Assembly (NCBI GenBank): GCA_009809945.1 | Contig: WTPW01000011.1 | Coordinates: 528,580 to 592,579, forward strand | Source of the DNA: Gigaspora margarita | Lineage: Eukaryota; Glomeromycota; Glomeromycetes; Diversisporales; Gigasporaceae | Reading direction: 5' to 3' | Length of the DNA stretch: 64,000 nt | Part shown: in pieces, positions 13,021 through 24,541 of the stretch | Position numbering within the stretch: position 1 is the first letter of the stretch | How the letters are laid out: each line of letters opens with the position of its first letter | Notes under the pieces: generated by a model | Seen by the model: the letters and a program-made list of their open reading frames with translations, nothing else | Databases searched by the model: none | Told to the model about the DNA's origin: nothing | Program-made: the position numbers and the translations under genes

Positions 13021-14481
13021 TCTTATTTGTATTTGGTTCAGTTTTTACAGTTTGGTTAAATTATCAAAGTCAACATTTTTGTGTTACGAATTTTATTTTG
13101 TGATTTTATTTGAATTTTGAATTTAATTTCTAAATTTGTTGGGGTATTCTTTTTTACATAATTTCTGTTAATTTGCATTAAAATAGATTGTTATCTGTAA
13201 GGTTTAATATTTTTTTATTATATAATTTTTTTTAGTAATATTAGTATATACTTTGACGTGTTAGTTATTTATGCATAGAGTGTGGTAGTTAATTCAGTAA
13301 GTATTTTTTTGCTATTCTACATTTTTGCTTATGTTTATTCGCTTTATTTAATGTATTATCGATCGTGTTAATGCATATATTTAATACATGTATATGTTTA
13401 TATTTTAATGTGTTAACATTTTGACGTATTACAATTTAAACATGTATAAAGTGTTTTTTTTTGTTCTGAATGAAGTTAGAATATTTTCTTTATTTATTAT
13501 TTATTAATTATTATTATTATTATTATTATTATTAATATTATTGTTACGCCGAAGAGGTCTTTATTTGAGTATGAAATTTAGTCTTTATATTGTTATGTTG
13601 TTTTATTTTATCACGTTTTATGTTTTTGATATTTGTTAATTCTCAAAATTTTGAATTTTTTACTTTATTGTCGTGTTTTAATTTATCTCTTTGGCTTGTA
13701 CTATTAAAATTTATCGATTTAAGTATAGTCCTTGTCTCTTTAGTATTTTTAGTAGTACGTTTTGTGGTTTTTTAATTAGTTCTTATTGATTTTATCGATA
13801 TAATAAAATTTTTTTTATTTAAAAATTTATTAATAGTTTATATCTTACGTGCGAGTTTTTAGTGTATTTGGAAGTTTATATATTTATAAATTTGGTAAGA
13901 TCTTGTGTTTTTTGAATATTGATCTTGCTTTTATTATTATATTGTTTCTTTTCTTTTTCAATCAGCCTTGTTGTAATATTCACACGCATGTTTTTTTTGC
14001 TGTAATTATTTATTTAGTGTTTGTTTTACACGTCATGAGTTTAGTTTGGTCTTGCAGAGTTAATAATTTTTAATTTATAAATTTTTATGTTTGTTAAGTC
14101 GATTTTAGTTCGTGGAAAATTTTTTGTAGGTGTTTATCTTGTATTTTTTTTTTTTGGATATTCTTTGCTTGAGTCGTGTTTATGAATTGTAAGTTTTTAC
14201 GTATACTTCGAGTGTGGTAATTTTTACGTTTCGCGTTAGAGTTTCATTATTATTATGTTTTTTGCTAGCATTTTTTAGTATTAATGCGTCGGTTCTTGTG
14301 TTTTCATTTTGTTTTTTTTTGTTTGTATTTATTTATTCAGAATTTAATAAATAACTGTGTTCGAGTATTTTTCAAAAAAAAAACAAATTTTTAAAGAAAA
14401 TTTAAACGAAAACTATAATTTTGTAATTTAGATTATTATTATTGTTATTATTATTTATTATGATTATTATTATTACCTTTT
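13021..14481. other. T-rich Helitron interior with (TTA)n microsatellite
   Basis: The stretch is strongly T-rich on the plus strand, with a trinucleotide tract at about 13496-13540. Frames at 13590-13775 and 13849-14073 are composition artefacts rich in Phe, Leu, Ile and Val. It may include the promoter or 5' leader of the RPA-like gene. Confidence 0.5.
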
Positions 14482-15720
14482 ATGTCTTGTTACACAGATA
14501 CTATTGTTAAGATTAAGTATGTTCATAAAAATGAAAAAGTCAATGCAAATTTGATGGTTATTTGGGCTGTTGGTCTTTACCCTGTAGAGCATGAACAAAA
14601 TGAAATTGAACTTGTCTTATTTGTTCCAATTAAGTATGATGAAAGAGATCCGGAAACTCAGGCTGTTTTTGAGAAGGATTGTTTTTATTCGGTCGGTGGT
14701 AAAATTGTTCCTAGCTTTTATGGAAGTAACAAAAGGCCGAAAGTATTTATTAGTTTTTTTTTTCATATTTGTTATTGTTATATTTATATTTATTTTTTGT
14801 TTATTTTAGATGACTGTTTCTATTTCAACTGGTGTGTCTATTCTTAACAAAGTTTCTACATTAAATAAGTGTCCGTTGAAAGTTTCTCTTGTAGGATTTC
14901 TTAAGAGTCTCCACGTTTGTTGGCTAATGACGATAATGCTATTTTCGACTTGTTGATAAATGATTACGCTAGTCAAGAGTAGAATTTCATTGTTAAGATT
15001 GTTTTTCTGCATTCGAATTCAAGGTTTTCGCATTTAAAGACTAAGATTTATCAGCAGGTGTCCCTCATTTTCGTTGTTGGGCAGCTTGAGGTCATCAATA
15101 ATAATTTTTATGTTTACGCAAAAAAGATCAATTTTATTGATACAGAATTATCACCTAAGCAGCAAATTTTTGATAATCATAATTNATCGGAAGCTGTTAA
15201 TACTATCCGGTCAAAACTTCTTTCTACTCATAAAAATGTTATTGATGATTCAAAAGATTCATCCGAAGTCAAGTCATTACCTTCTACTTTTACAAATGAA
15301 TTTAATAAAAGATCTAAATTTAATCTGCATTCGTCGAAATGTGCTTCTTCGTCTAAACATAAAAAGCCTGATATAGTTGTTTTAGATAATGTAAATAATA
15401 AAGATTTTTATAACGATGAAGCTATTAATACGAATATATTTGACTAAATCGATTATAGCGATGGAATGCAAAAAAAGAAAAAATGTCAAAAGGGTGCCAT
15501 TGGCAATAGCAAAAAGGGAAAAGAAAGTGTCGAACAATTGTTAATTGATTCAGACGATAATATTTTTTGTCAAGATAATGTTATCAATTTGAATGAACTC
15601 GATCATAATCTTGAAAGTGACGATTCTCAAAAAAAGAAGAAAAGTCGAAAGAATTCTGTTCGCAATAGTACAAAGGGAGGTAAATTAGGTGGTTGGTCTT
15701 TACGTAGTACCTCTAGTTAA
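14482..15720 (+). pseudogene. Helitron-borne OB-fold (RPA1-like) protein, broken
   Basis: Exon 1 (14482-14741) starts MSCYTDTIVKIKYVHKNEKV and contains FYSVGGKIVPSFYGSNKRPK. A probable intron follows (GTATTTAT to TTTTAG, 14742-14809), and exon 2 opens MTVSISTGVSILN. This beta-rich layout resembles ssDNA-binding OB-fold proteins that some Helitrons carry beside the transposase (family knowledge; the assignment is inference). Exon 2 has a frameshift near 14910-14920, an in-frame TAG at about 14979 (context QE-stop-NFIVKI, probably from TGG) and a TAA at 15445. Past this stop the same frame continues into a Lys/Ser-rich acidic-basic tail ending GGWSLRSTSS. Joined, it would be about 390 residues. 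It is convergent with the transposase, from which it is separated by a duplicated non-coding block. Confidence 0.6.
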
Positions 15721-15930
15721 ATAACGCGAATTGCAATTCTAATATTAAAATTGAGTAAACTTATTGAATGTATTCGTTATTTTGTTTTATATTTTTTTTT
15801 TACGTAAATTTTTACGTTTTCTTTAGGTTGCTCGTATATAGTATATTGTTGCACTATTGTTAATTGTTTTGAGGTGTTTATTTCAGTCGATCAAATTTTA
15901 TTTTTGATATTTGNATATTTTATTTTTATT

Positions 15931-17180
15931 TGGTATCACATGATATAATAAACAGTATTATCATTATCTTTTTTTTTATATTGCAGTTACAATAATTCAT
16001 TAATTTTATTTGTCATTTACAATTAATACGAAATTGTTTGATATGTAATTATTGTGATAGTTTTCATCTTGAATTATTTAAGTCAGAATATGTGATGATT
16101 TCAATTATGTTTTGTTTGACCGATCGGTTGATCGATCAATTTAGTGAGGTTTAATGATTGATCAGATAATCGATCAATCTTGTGAGGTCTAACAATCTAT
16201 CGGTTGATCGATCGGTCGATCGATTAGGCAAGTGTGTATAATTTTAACCAAATGCGTTAAAATGAGATAATAGGAAAATTTGAGAATTTTAGTTAATAAA
16301 TATAATGTAATAGGTTGTATTTTCTGTATATTGGCATGGGATCAGGATATAGAGAAAACATCATTCTTTTTTGTTTAGTAAGTTTTTCATGATTAATCAT
16401 GTTATAATGTAAATATAAAGAATTTTTATTAATTTAAGTTAATTCATGACTATTTAAATATTTATTTATTTGCATCCACGGGTTGATTAGCAAGCAAAAA
16501 TTCTCAATTGTTAAATCGAGGAACAAAACAAAAATTGATTATTTTTTTGTGTAGGTTAGTATTACATGACATAATAAATGGTATTATTATTATCTTTTTT
16601 TTTATATTGCGATTACAATAATTCATTAATTTTATTTATCGTTTACAATTGATACAAAATTGTATGATGTGTAATTATGGTGATAGTTTTCATCTTGAAT
16701 TATTCAAGTCAGAACATATGACGATTTTTATCATGTTTTGTTTGACCGATTGGTTGATCGATCAATTTAGTGAGGTCAAATGATTGATCGGATGATCGAT
16801 CAATTTTGTGAGGTCTAACAATCTATCAGCTGATCGATTGGTCGATCGATTAGGCAAGTATGTATAATTTTAACTAAATGCATTAAAATGAGGTAATAGG
16901 AAAATCTGAGAATTTAGTTGAATAAATATGATGTAATAGGTTGTGTTTTTTGTATATTGGCATGGGATCGGGATGTAGAGATATATCATTCTTTCTTGTT
17001 TAGTAAGTTTTTCATGATTTATCATGTTATAATGTAAATATAAAGAATTTTTATTAATCTATGCTAATTCATGACCTTTTAAATATTTATTTATTTGCAT
17101 CCATGGGTTGATTAGCAAGTGAAATTCTTAATTGTTAAATTGAGGGACAAAACAAAAATTGATTATCTTTTTGTACAGGT
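15931..17180. repeat. 627-bp direct duplication inside the Helitron
   Basis: Copy 1 starts near 15931 and copy 2 near 16558. They are highly similar throughout. Both contain TTGATCGATCAATTTAGTGA and several other GATCGATC variants, a short local cluster of near-palindromes (about 16117-16232 and 16742-16856). No ORF is present. Confidence 0.9.
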
Positions 17181-17348
17181 TACATAGTTATTAATTGAAT
17201 TATTCGTTATTTTGTAAGAAAGATTTTANATTTATATGGTTTAAGTATATTCGTTTCAATTTTTTTGTTTTCATTAGCAAAAAATTAAAAGATTTTTTTT
17301 ATTATTTACAATTTTACATATAATTTTGTAAACTTGGCTGTTTTATTG

Positions 17349-20300
17349 TTATTCAAGCAACTCTGGAAACATGATGTTTTTCGTTAACAAATTGTGTGAA
17401 CGGTTTTCTTTGGTTAGTATGAGTATGTGGTTTTGCTAGTGAACCCGTGTGAGGGCAGTATATAATTGTCCATGGCCAAATACAGGCATGCGTAAGTTAA
17501 GTGCTACTCGGTCTAGCGTTAAACCTTGTGAAGAGTTAAAGGTCAAAGAATAAGCAAGCCATAAAGGAAACTGGTAGCAGCTGATTTTAAACGGAAATTG
17601 AGGTACACAAAATAAGAATGTAATTCTTGGTAAATATACTATAGAATCTGTTGCAGGGTTCCTNACAATAACTAATTTTCATCCTATATCTAGCACAATT
17701 ACTCTGCTATTTTTACATAAACCATCATGCAATGAGAGATTCTGCATTATAGTCACAACACAACCCTTTTTCAAGGTTAGACAATGTCTAGGTATTCCTG
17801 ACGCATTAAATGAATTTAATAATTTTACATTTACTGTATCTCTTTGAGTTTGATTTGTTCTCGCAATATTATCATCGGCTAAGCTATCTGTACTATACAG
17901 ATTAATCGTGTCTCCTTTTAATCCACATAAGACAATTTTATTTATAGATTCTACTTCTGAATTTAATAGACAAAGAATTGCACATTTTTGGCATTCATTC
18001 GGGCTGTTTAGTATAGTCTCAGGAAAAGTAAAATCAATTACGTNATTTATGTCACACATCATTTTTAACAATGGCAGAGATACATTTTCACNGCTGATAC
18101 CATCACCTATATCATCCATCATACGAGAGTATTCTGGATCATGTGCATCATGGATAGGTTGTCGAAGCTCATATATTTCAAATGATTCCCAAATTGGAGA
18201 TAATTTTATCGATTCTAATATTATCGCTGTTCGCCCAGAATGCAGGATAACAGGTGCGACTTGACAAAAATCACCTATTCCTATAAAGACTTTCCCGCTG
18301 AATGGTAGATCATTGTTGCAGAGTTCTTGAAGAAACATATCAACTGCTTCAACATTACCTTTTCGGGCCATCGACAATTCATCCCAAGCAATAATTGACG
18401 ATTTCCGGATTAGTTTAGCACAATCACTACTTAAGTTAATCTGACATTTACATCCTTCGCTATTATCTTCTACTGGAATACGAAATAATGAGTGTGCTGT
18501 ATGACCTCCATCATAATTTAACGCGGCTAATCCGGTTGTAGCACAGGGAAGTATTATCTTTTTCATACATCTTATAGCGATATATATGAGATCTATTAAA
18601 AAAGTTTTTCTGCGTCCTGCACGCCCATATACAAAAATCGTTAGGAGCTTATTGTTTGCTAAATGATCCATAATTTTCTGATATATGTTTTTTTGTTCAA
18701 AGTTAAGCTGCTGTATCATTTTATCGCGTGCTGTAATTAATGCAGTGCTATCGTTGTATCGTGATTGAACGCATGTTATTTCATCAAGATGATTGGATGG
18801 TTGGGGTAAACCAAACTGCGTTATTCAACTTTCATGTTCTTCTAAAAAGCCTGCAATCTATTCTAAAGCTTTGTTTTCTCCTTGCTGTACATTACCTTTC
18901 TTGCTAATATAATCTGCAGATAATAATTCATGATGGTTCTGCCAAACGAATTGTGCCACCATGCCTTCTAAAATGAGGCGACAAAAAGCAATCGAAGCTG
19001 TGCCGGAGTACACTTATTGTCCATAGCTACAGCAAAGCATTGCTCATTTTCGTTCATATTTTCTAACAAACCAAAAGCATGGGCAGCATCTTGAAAATTA
19101 GAATATAAGATACTATTTACTTTGAGTAAATCCGTAAATGATCAGGCAGCACAATAGTTCAAAAGCATGCGAAGGTAATATTTTTCACCGACACATGGTT
19201 GTATTATATTCATCCTCGTAATATGCACATGATTTTGCTTGTACAGTTTGACAATACGTTGTTGACAACCTTCCTGTTTTTNTTCTAGGTAAGTATTAGG
19301 AGGCAATGATTGTTGATCGACTAAATTTCCAGCATATGCAAATGTATATAGTTCNTAGTACTTGCAGTAGGTAATATCATTAAACTCAATATTTGTCAGG
19401 TGGAGAAAGTAGCGTTGTAAAGTTGAAAGATTATTATCATTTCTTCGCAATATAGTTCGATTTTTGGGTAAATGAATTGGCAAACATGTTACTGATGGTT
19501 GTTGCAAAGTTATCTTGTATTTGAAAATACGCCAAACCGCTTCTATGGCTGAAAGATACCACGCATTGATATAGTCTTTAATCTCATCAATTATCTCATC
19601 AGTTTCTCCTGCATGAATAGCGACTGATGCTTGGTCTGGACCTTTGTAAATATACTTATAAAGGTATAAAACTACATGCGAGGTAGAAGCGACTTCGACA
19701 TTTATGTGCGAATGTAGCTTTAGTAATAGAAAGGGATTGTATGGTATGATATCAATATCATTTTCTGTACGTCATCGATAATTTACATGACCATATTCAT
19801 TTATCACAATATAATTTTGCAAAGGTTTAGGATAATTCTAGCGACAGTGGTTACTGTATTGCACGCATCTCGGTGTACATTTATGGATCATGTATTGCTT
19901 ACTAAGTCACAGAGATGACTTTGTTGAGGATCATCACCTACAGGTAATTCAGCACTTATGACTTTATTAATACTCTCGAGTTCAAGTAAATTTGGTGATG
20001 ATTTAATTATTATATGAGCGTGTGGTAAACTATGCTTTTGAAACTCAACAGCATGCATAAAATAAATTATTTTTCCAAAGTATATTTTTAGAACCTATGC
20101 AAATAAGCTAAGCATTGTTTAAATACCTGTACTATGATATCTGGTCGGTCAGCATAATTTTGGCCAGCTCGTAGTTGTTGTTGTATTTCTGGCCAGTTCA
20201 GATTTATAGTAAAAGTAATAAACAGCGTAGGCTGGCCTAGTTTACTTACTACCACAAGAGCAACCATAGTTTTTTTGTAAGACCATCTATACGAAAGAGT

Positions 20301-21709
20301 GTGTGATGCAGGTAAATAGATATTTTTTGGATATAAATTAGCCTCATCATAAATTGTTTCATCATTCTCATAATTTTTTTTCTAAATCGATGTTGTTCAT
20401 GACGTATATACTGCAAGCGTTCATCATCCGCCCGGCTAAACATATCTACCAAGTATTCATTAAAAAGATGACCAAGTAAATGAAATCGAGTTTCAGACAT
20501 AATTCTGTAACGATAATAGTCAACTTGTGAAATTTTTTGCTGAGTTGAATGTTCAGGATCTAACCAGTACATTCGCTAGCCTATTTCACCATGTGGAAAA
20601 AATAGTGGGTACTGTAATACTTCTTAATTTTCATCGAGTATACTAATGTAAGTAGGATTTTCTTCACCAATGCGCCAAATACATGCACACCATTCCTGTA
20701 TTACTGCTGTCGAATGAATGATTGTGCAAGCTGCAACCTCAGCATTATTTGTTGGTTACTGAAATATTAAACATGCTCGAGGATAATTGACATCATATAA
20801 TTGACGTAAGCAGTATTGTCACAGGACAGCCTTGGACAATGACTTGGACAATCTTGGACAATTTTGGACAATTAAATAAAGTAAAATTACTTAAAATTTT
20901 ATTAAGATAACCTATTTTAATTTTAACTGGAATGTGTTCAGCACATAAAAAAATATATAGATATATATATTTTAGATAGATTTATTAATTATTAAAGCCT
21001 AAACAAGCTTTGGACAATCTTGGACGTTTGGACAATTTTGGGCATGGACAAGCCAAAAAAGGCTATGGACAGCCAAAACATACAACACTAGACGTAAGCC
21101 TTCAACAAATAGATTGACAGCTGCTAATTCACGCTTGATAAGGTTCACTATTTTTTGGTTAAGCTTACGTTGATTAACAATAGCATCTCGCGCATTAGCA
21201 TCATATACAAACCAATTCGTCGGATACCCTTTCGCATTTGCAGGATAAACTTGATGATAAGCACGACCATTAATCGCAAATGCATGTAGATGCAGTAAGC
21301 GAACCATGCCACCTGTATAACCAAGAATTGTGAAAGTAAATAACGAATTGTATTGACGACTATTATGGCAAAAATTATCAGGGTTTGCTACATAAAGATT
21401 TTGTAAAATAAGTGGTAAGGGACGAAGCAGCAAAATAGTACATCATAACATATCATTGCAACAAAAATTTTTCAATTCTGACGAAAGAAGCTGTGAACCG
21501 CACTTAGGACACAATCGCTCCCATGTAGGATTGTAAGTACTTACACGATTGTTATTACATAAATTTGTTAACGTTTCCCACCACTGTTGGCGATTGTTAT
21601 ACNTAGGTATAGGAATTTGGTTGTTGTCTGGTACCAGATTACGCATGCGTTCATTGTAAGCAAAGTTTTCATGCACAGAAAATCATTGACGACGTGCTCG
21701 TCTGCCCAT
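17349..21709 (-). pseudogene. Helitron transposase (Rep-HUH plus PIF1-like helicase), decayed
   Basis: The rolling-circle transposase of the Helitron; without the 288-bp MITE insertion plus duplication it is about 1,350 codons, the usual family size. The likely start is ATG at 21709 (MGRRARRQ, then a TGA). In order: an N-terminal Zn-like region (CPKCGSQLL near 21490-21505), PANAKGYPTNWFVYDANARD, LDPEHST, the Rep HUH motif LPHAHIII (20014-20022), the tyrosine motif YLYKYIYKG (about 19642-19670), then the helicase: degenerate Walker A GRAGRRKTF, Walker B IIAWDELSMA, GIGDFCQVAPV, and a C-terminal FNSSQGLTLDRVAL and FGHGQLYTALTRV. Breaks include stops near 21685, 19785, 19140 and 17680, a frameshift between DLVSNT and MIHKC (about 19895), further frameshifts around 20.05-20.25 kb, and the MITE at 20811-21090. 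Walker A has lost its canonical glycines, so it is dead. Confidence 0.9.
20811..21090. mobile_element. 280-bp hAT-like MITE, copy 1 (in Helitron transposase)
   Basis: Ends CAGTATTGT and, read inward from the right, TAGTGTTGT. It is flanked by perfect 8-bp duplications GACGTAAG (20803-20810 and 21091-21098). Subterminal regions repeat TGGACAA/TGGACA many times, resembling hAT transposase-binding subterminal repeats (family knowledge). It splits the transposase coding frame after VNLFVEGLRL. A sister copy of identical length is at 33689-33968. Confidence 0.9.
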
Positions 21710-21888
21710 AGCTTATTTGTTTTTTTTTTACAATTACAATAACGCGAATGTATTACCTTTTTTAATATTTTTATATTATCTTATTTTTTATTTTATTTTA
21801 TCTAATCTCTTTTTTTTTAATAAAAATTTAATTAACGAATAATATACGAAAGAAAAAATTCATTCAGTTTATCTTACCATACATACTC

Positions 21889-21920
<32 letters not shown>

Positions 21921-21949
21921 CATAACATTAACATCAACACTTTACGCAT
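21710..21949. other. Helitron 5' leader with (AAT)n microsatellite
   Basis: AT-rich leader upstream of the transposase start, with a trinucleotide tract at about 21889-21918. It probably holds the transposase promoter. No specific motif can be assigned. Confidence 0.4.
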
Positions 21950-22270
21950 ATTGCCTTGTCACTAAATGATGATTACATTTTCAATCACACTTAACAAATG
22001 TAGTAGTTAATTCTATTACTAATTTTACGCATATAGCTTAGTTGCTGAACGATGACTACATTTTATTTATTTATAATTAACAAATGTAGTAGTTAATTTT
22101 TATTATTAACTTTACGCACACCACTTTGTTACCGAACGATGACTACATTTTAAATACACATAACAAATGTAGTAATTAATTTTCATTACTAATTTAATGC
22201 AAACTGCTTCGTTACTAAACGATGATTACATTTTCAATCATACTAACAAACATAGTAGTTAATTCTTATT
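21950..22270. repeat. four tandem copies of an 85-95 bp unit
   Basis: Each copy contains ACGATGACTACATTTT (or close variants), AACAAATGTAGTAGTTAATT and TTACTAATTT. The copies lie directly upstream of the transposase leader. CTACATTT/AAATGTAG makes each unit a small inverted repeat. Confidence 0.85.
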
Positions 22271-22329
22271 ACTATTATTAAGAATATAATCCCACGCTAA
22301 CTTGATGATTACATCATTAATTACAGAAT

Positions 22330-23890
22330 GTAATTCTTTATCTTTTTTTCGTATTTTGTTCTTAAGAATATATAACCGTTATAGTTATAGTTATGAACAA
22401 AAATATTGTCAATTCGCCATCCCTGTTCGGAACAATTTTCTCTCGCACAAATACAAAAATTACTTACTAAGCGAAGGTTCAAATACCGATTGATCAATGA
22501 TTTAATATCCATTTACTCGCGATATTACGTATAGTCATATCATGTTAATTACAGAACGTAATTATTTATTTTTTCTCACATCTCGTTCCCAAGAATATAA
22601 AATCGTTATAGTCACGGATAACTAAATATAGTTAACTCGCCTTCCCTGTTTGGAACAATATCCCTCTATACGAATACAAAGTCAGCTCACCAAGCTAAAG
22701 ATCTAAAGTACTATAGATCTATAGTTTAAACTTCCATTTACCTGCGATACTAAATATATTCATACTATACATTTACATATCCACCGTACATACCGAACCA
22801 AACCATAATTACATTAGAATAATTATCAGGTTCATTTTACTCCTTATTAATTTTTTTTTTTTTTACTTTATTTTTACTTGTATTTCATCGATTTATCTTT
22901 TCATATGCAAGCATACATAACCGTTATAATCACGAACAATTTAAACATTGTTAACTCGCAACATCTGTTTGGAACAACTTCCCTCGCACACAAATACAAA
23001 GTTACCTTACTAAGCTAAAGGTCTCAAACAGCAATCGTTCAATGTTTAAACATCTATTTACCTGCGACAAAACATACATTCAAATCATACCATTTCACGT
23101 ATTAACCGTACATACCGAACCAAACCATAATCTCATTAGAATAATTACCAAATTCATCATACTCCTTATTAATTTTTTTTTTGCTTTATCTTTACATACA
23201 TTTNATCGATTTATCTTTTCACATGCAAGTATACATAACCGTTATAATCACGAACAATTTAAACATTGTCAATTCCCCATACCTGTTTGGAACAATTACC
23301 CTCGCACACAAATACAAAGTTACCTTACTAAGCTAAAGGTCTCAAATAGCAATTGTTCAATTTTAAACATCTATTTACCTGCGACATAACATGTAATCAT
23401 ATTATACTCACGTATCCACCGTACATACCGAACCATGGTCTTATCAGAATAATTAACACGTTCATCACACCCCTTATTGATTTTTTTTTTGCTCTATTCA
23501 TTTATATTTTATTATCATATCATTTTTCACACGCAAGAATATATAACTGTTACAGTCACGAACAACTTAAAATATTGTTAATTCAACATTCCTGTTTAAA
23601 ACAATTTATCTCACACACAAATTACAAAGTTACCTTAATAAGCTAAAGGTCTCAAATACTAATCGATCAATGGTTCAAACATCTTGACCCNCGATACTAC
23701 ACATATCCATACCATACNATTTCACGTATCTACTGTAAATATCGAACCATAATCTTATCAGAATAATCATCACGTTTATNATACCCGTCATAAATTTTTT
23801 TTTGCTTAATCTATCACAACTCATCTTTTAATTTTTTTCACANGCTCGAACAATTCCTCAAATTACAATCTACGCAGTTAAATGTTCAGC
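22330..23890. repeat. five tandem copies of an approximately 315-bp unit
   Basis: ACCGTTATAATCACGAACAA-type landmarks lie near 22375, 22604, 22919, 23238 and 23546. Other shared words are CTGTTTGGAACAA, CTCGCACACAAATACAAAGT, AAGCTAAAGGTCTCAAA and CCACCGTACATACCGAACCA. The last copy is diverged and dotted with ambiguous bases. It forms the 5' subterminal region of the Helitron. Small frames here (22302-22493, 23042-23389, 23353-23646) are repeat artefacts. Confidence 0.9.
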
Positions 23891-24114
23891 CGTTAATTCG
23901 CCCAACACNGTTAACTCAAATAAGGAATCNGTGTTATTACGTAAATCTCACCATTCTATTCNACATCGCCTCATGCGATCACATTATTACCATCCAATCG
24001 AATCTCGAATAAACAACCAATAAAAATGTTGAACAGATGTCAGATTTCTTTATTGTGTTTTCTAATAATAAACGTAGTAATAAAAATCCTTACTTTTAGC
24101 TTGTGGAAACTTAT

Positions 24115-24250
24115 ATTAATTGAGAAAATTCGACAAGGTGTTATTTTTAAAGTAAAAAATCATGAATTTATTCAAAAAAATTATTAATTGAAAAAATTCG
24201 ACAAGGTGTTATTTTTAAAGTAAAAAATCATGAATTTATTCAAAAAAATT
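24115..24250. repeat. 68-bp tandem duplication
   Basis: Two almost identical copies (24115-24182, 24183-24250) containing AAAATTCGACAAGGTGTTAT. They lie about 300 bp beyond the transporter stop codon, possibly in or after its 3' UTR. Confidence 0.9.
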
Positions 24251-24541
24251 ATACAATAAAACAGAAGACTAAATGCATTCGAACTAATCGAATTCGTAAA
24301 ATATATATACTGTATTACATGTTGAAGGACAATGGAGAAGAAAAAAACGATAATATAGATAGGAAAGATATAATGAAATAAAAAATAATAAAAAAGAAAT
24401 AATACATTATCTTTAATCATTTTTTACATTCATTTTTTATAATTACAGTTTAATCAATTAACTACCGTAATAAGAAAAATTTTTTCAAAATTTCCATGAC
24501 AAATATTAGCAAAGATTTTTAAAATAAAACGTTGATTTCCA

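Larger units (their letters stand above)
12989..24050 (-). mobile_element. Helitron (decayed, formerly autonomous), about 11 kb
   Basis: The 3' end is defined on the minus strand by a GC-rich hairpin followed by ATCGAACTAG and then a host T, as expected for Helitrons (hairpin, CTRR end, insertion between A and T; family knowledge). The element carries a Rep-helicase transposase (minus) and an OB-fold/RPA-like gene (plus). The 5' terminus (TC...) is not fixed. It should lie between about 23.9 and 24.05 kb because the subterminal tandem array and a run of ambiguous bases stop there and unrelated sequence downstream of the transporter begins. It contains a nested hAT-like MITE at 20811-21090. 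Confidence 0.75.

Noticed and set aside
17908..18264. 118-codon plus-strand frame
   Set aside because: Antisense shadow of the helicase domain of the Helitron transposase.
22460..22480. GGTTCAAATACC, a good tRNA B-box
   Set aside because: There is no A-box or cloverleaf upstream, and the site is a variant of the 315-bp tandem unit (AAGGTCTCAAA in other copies).
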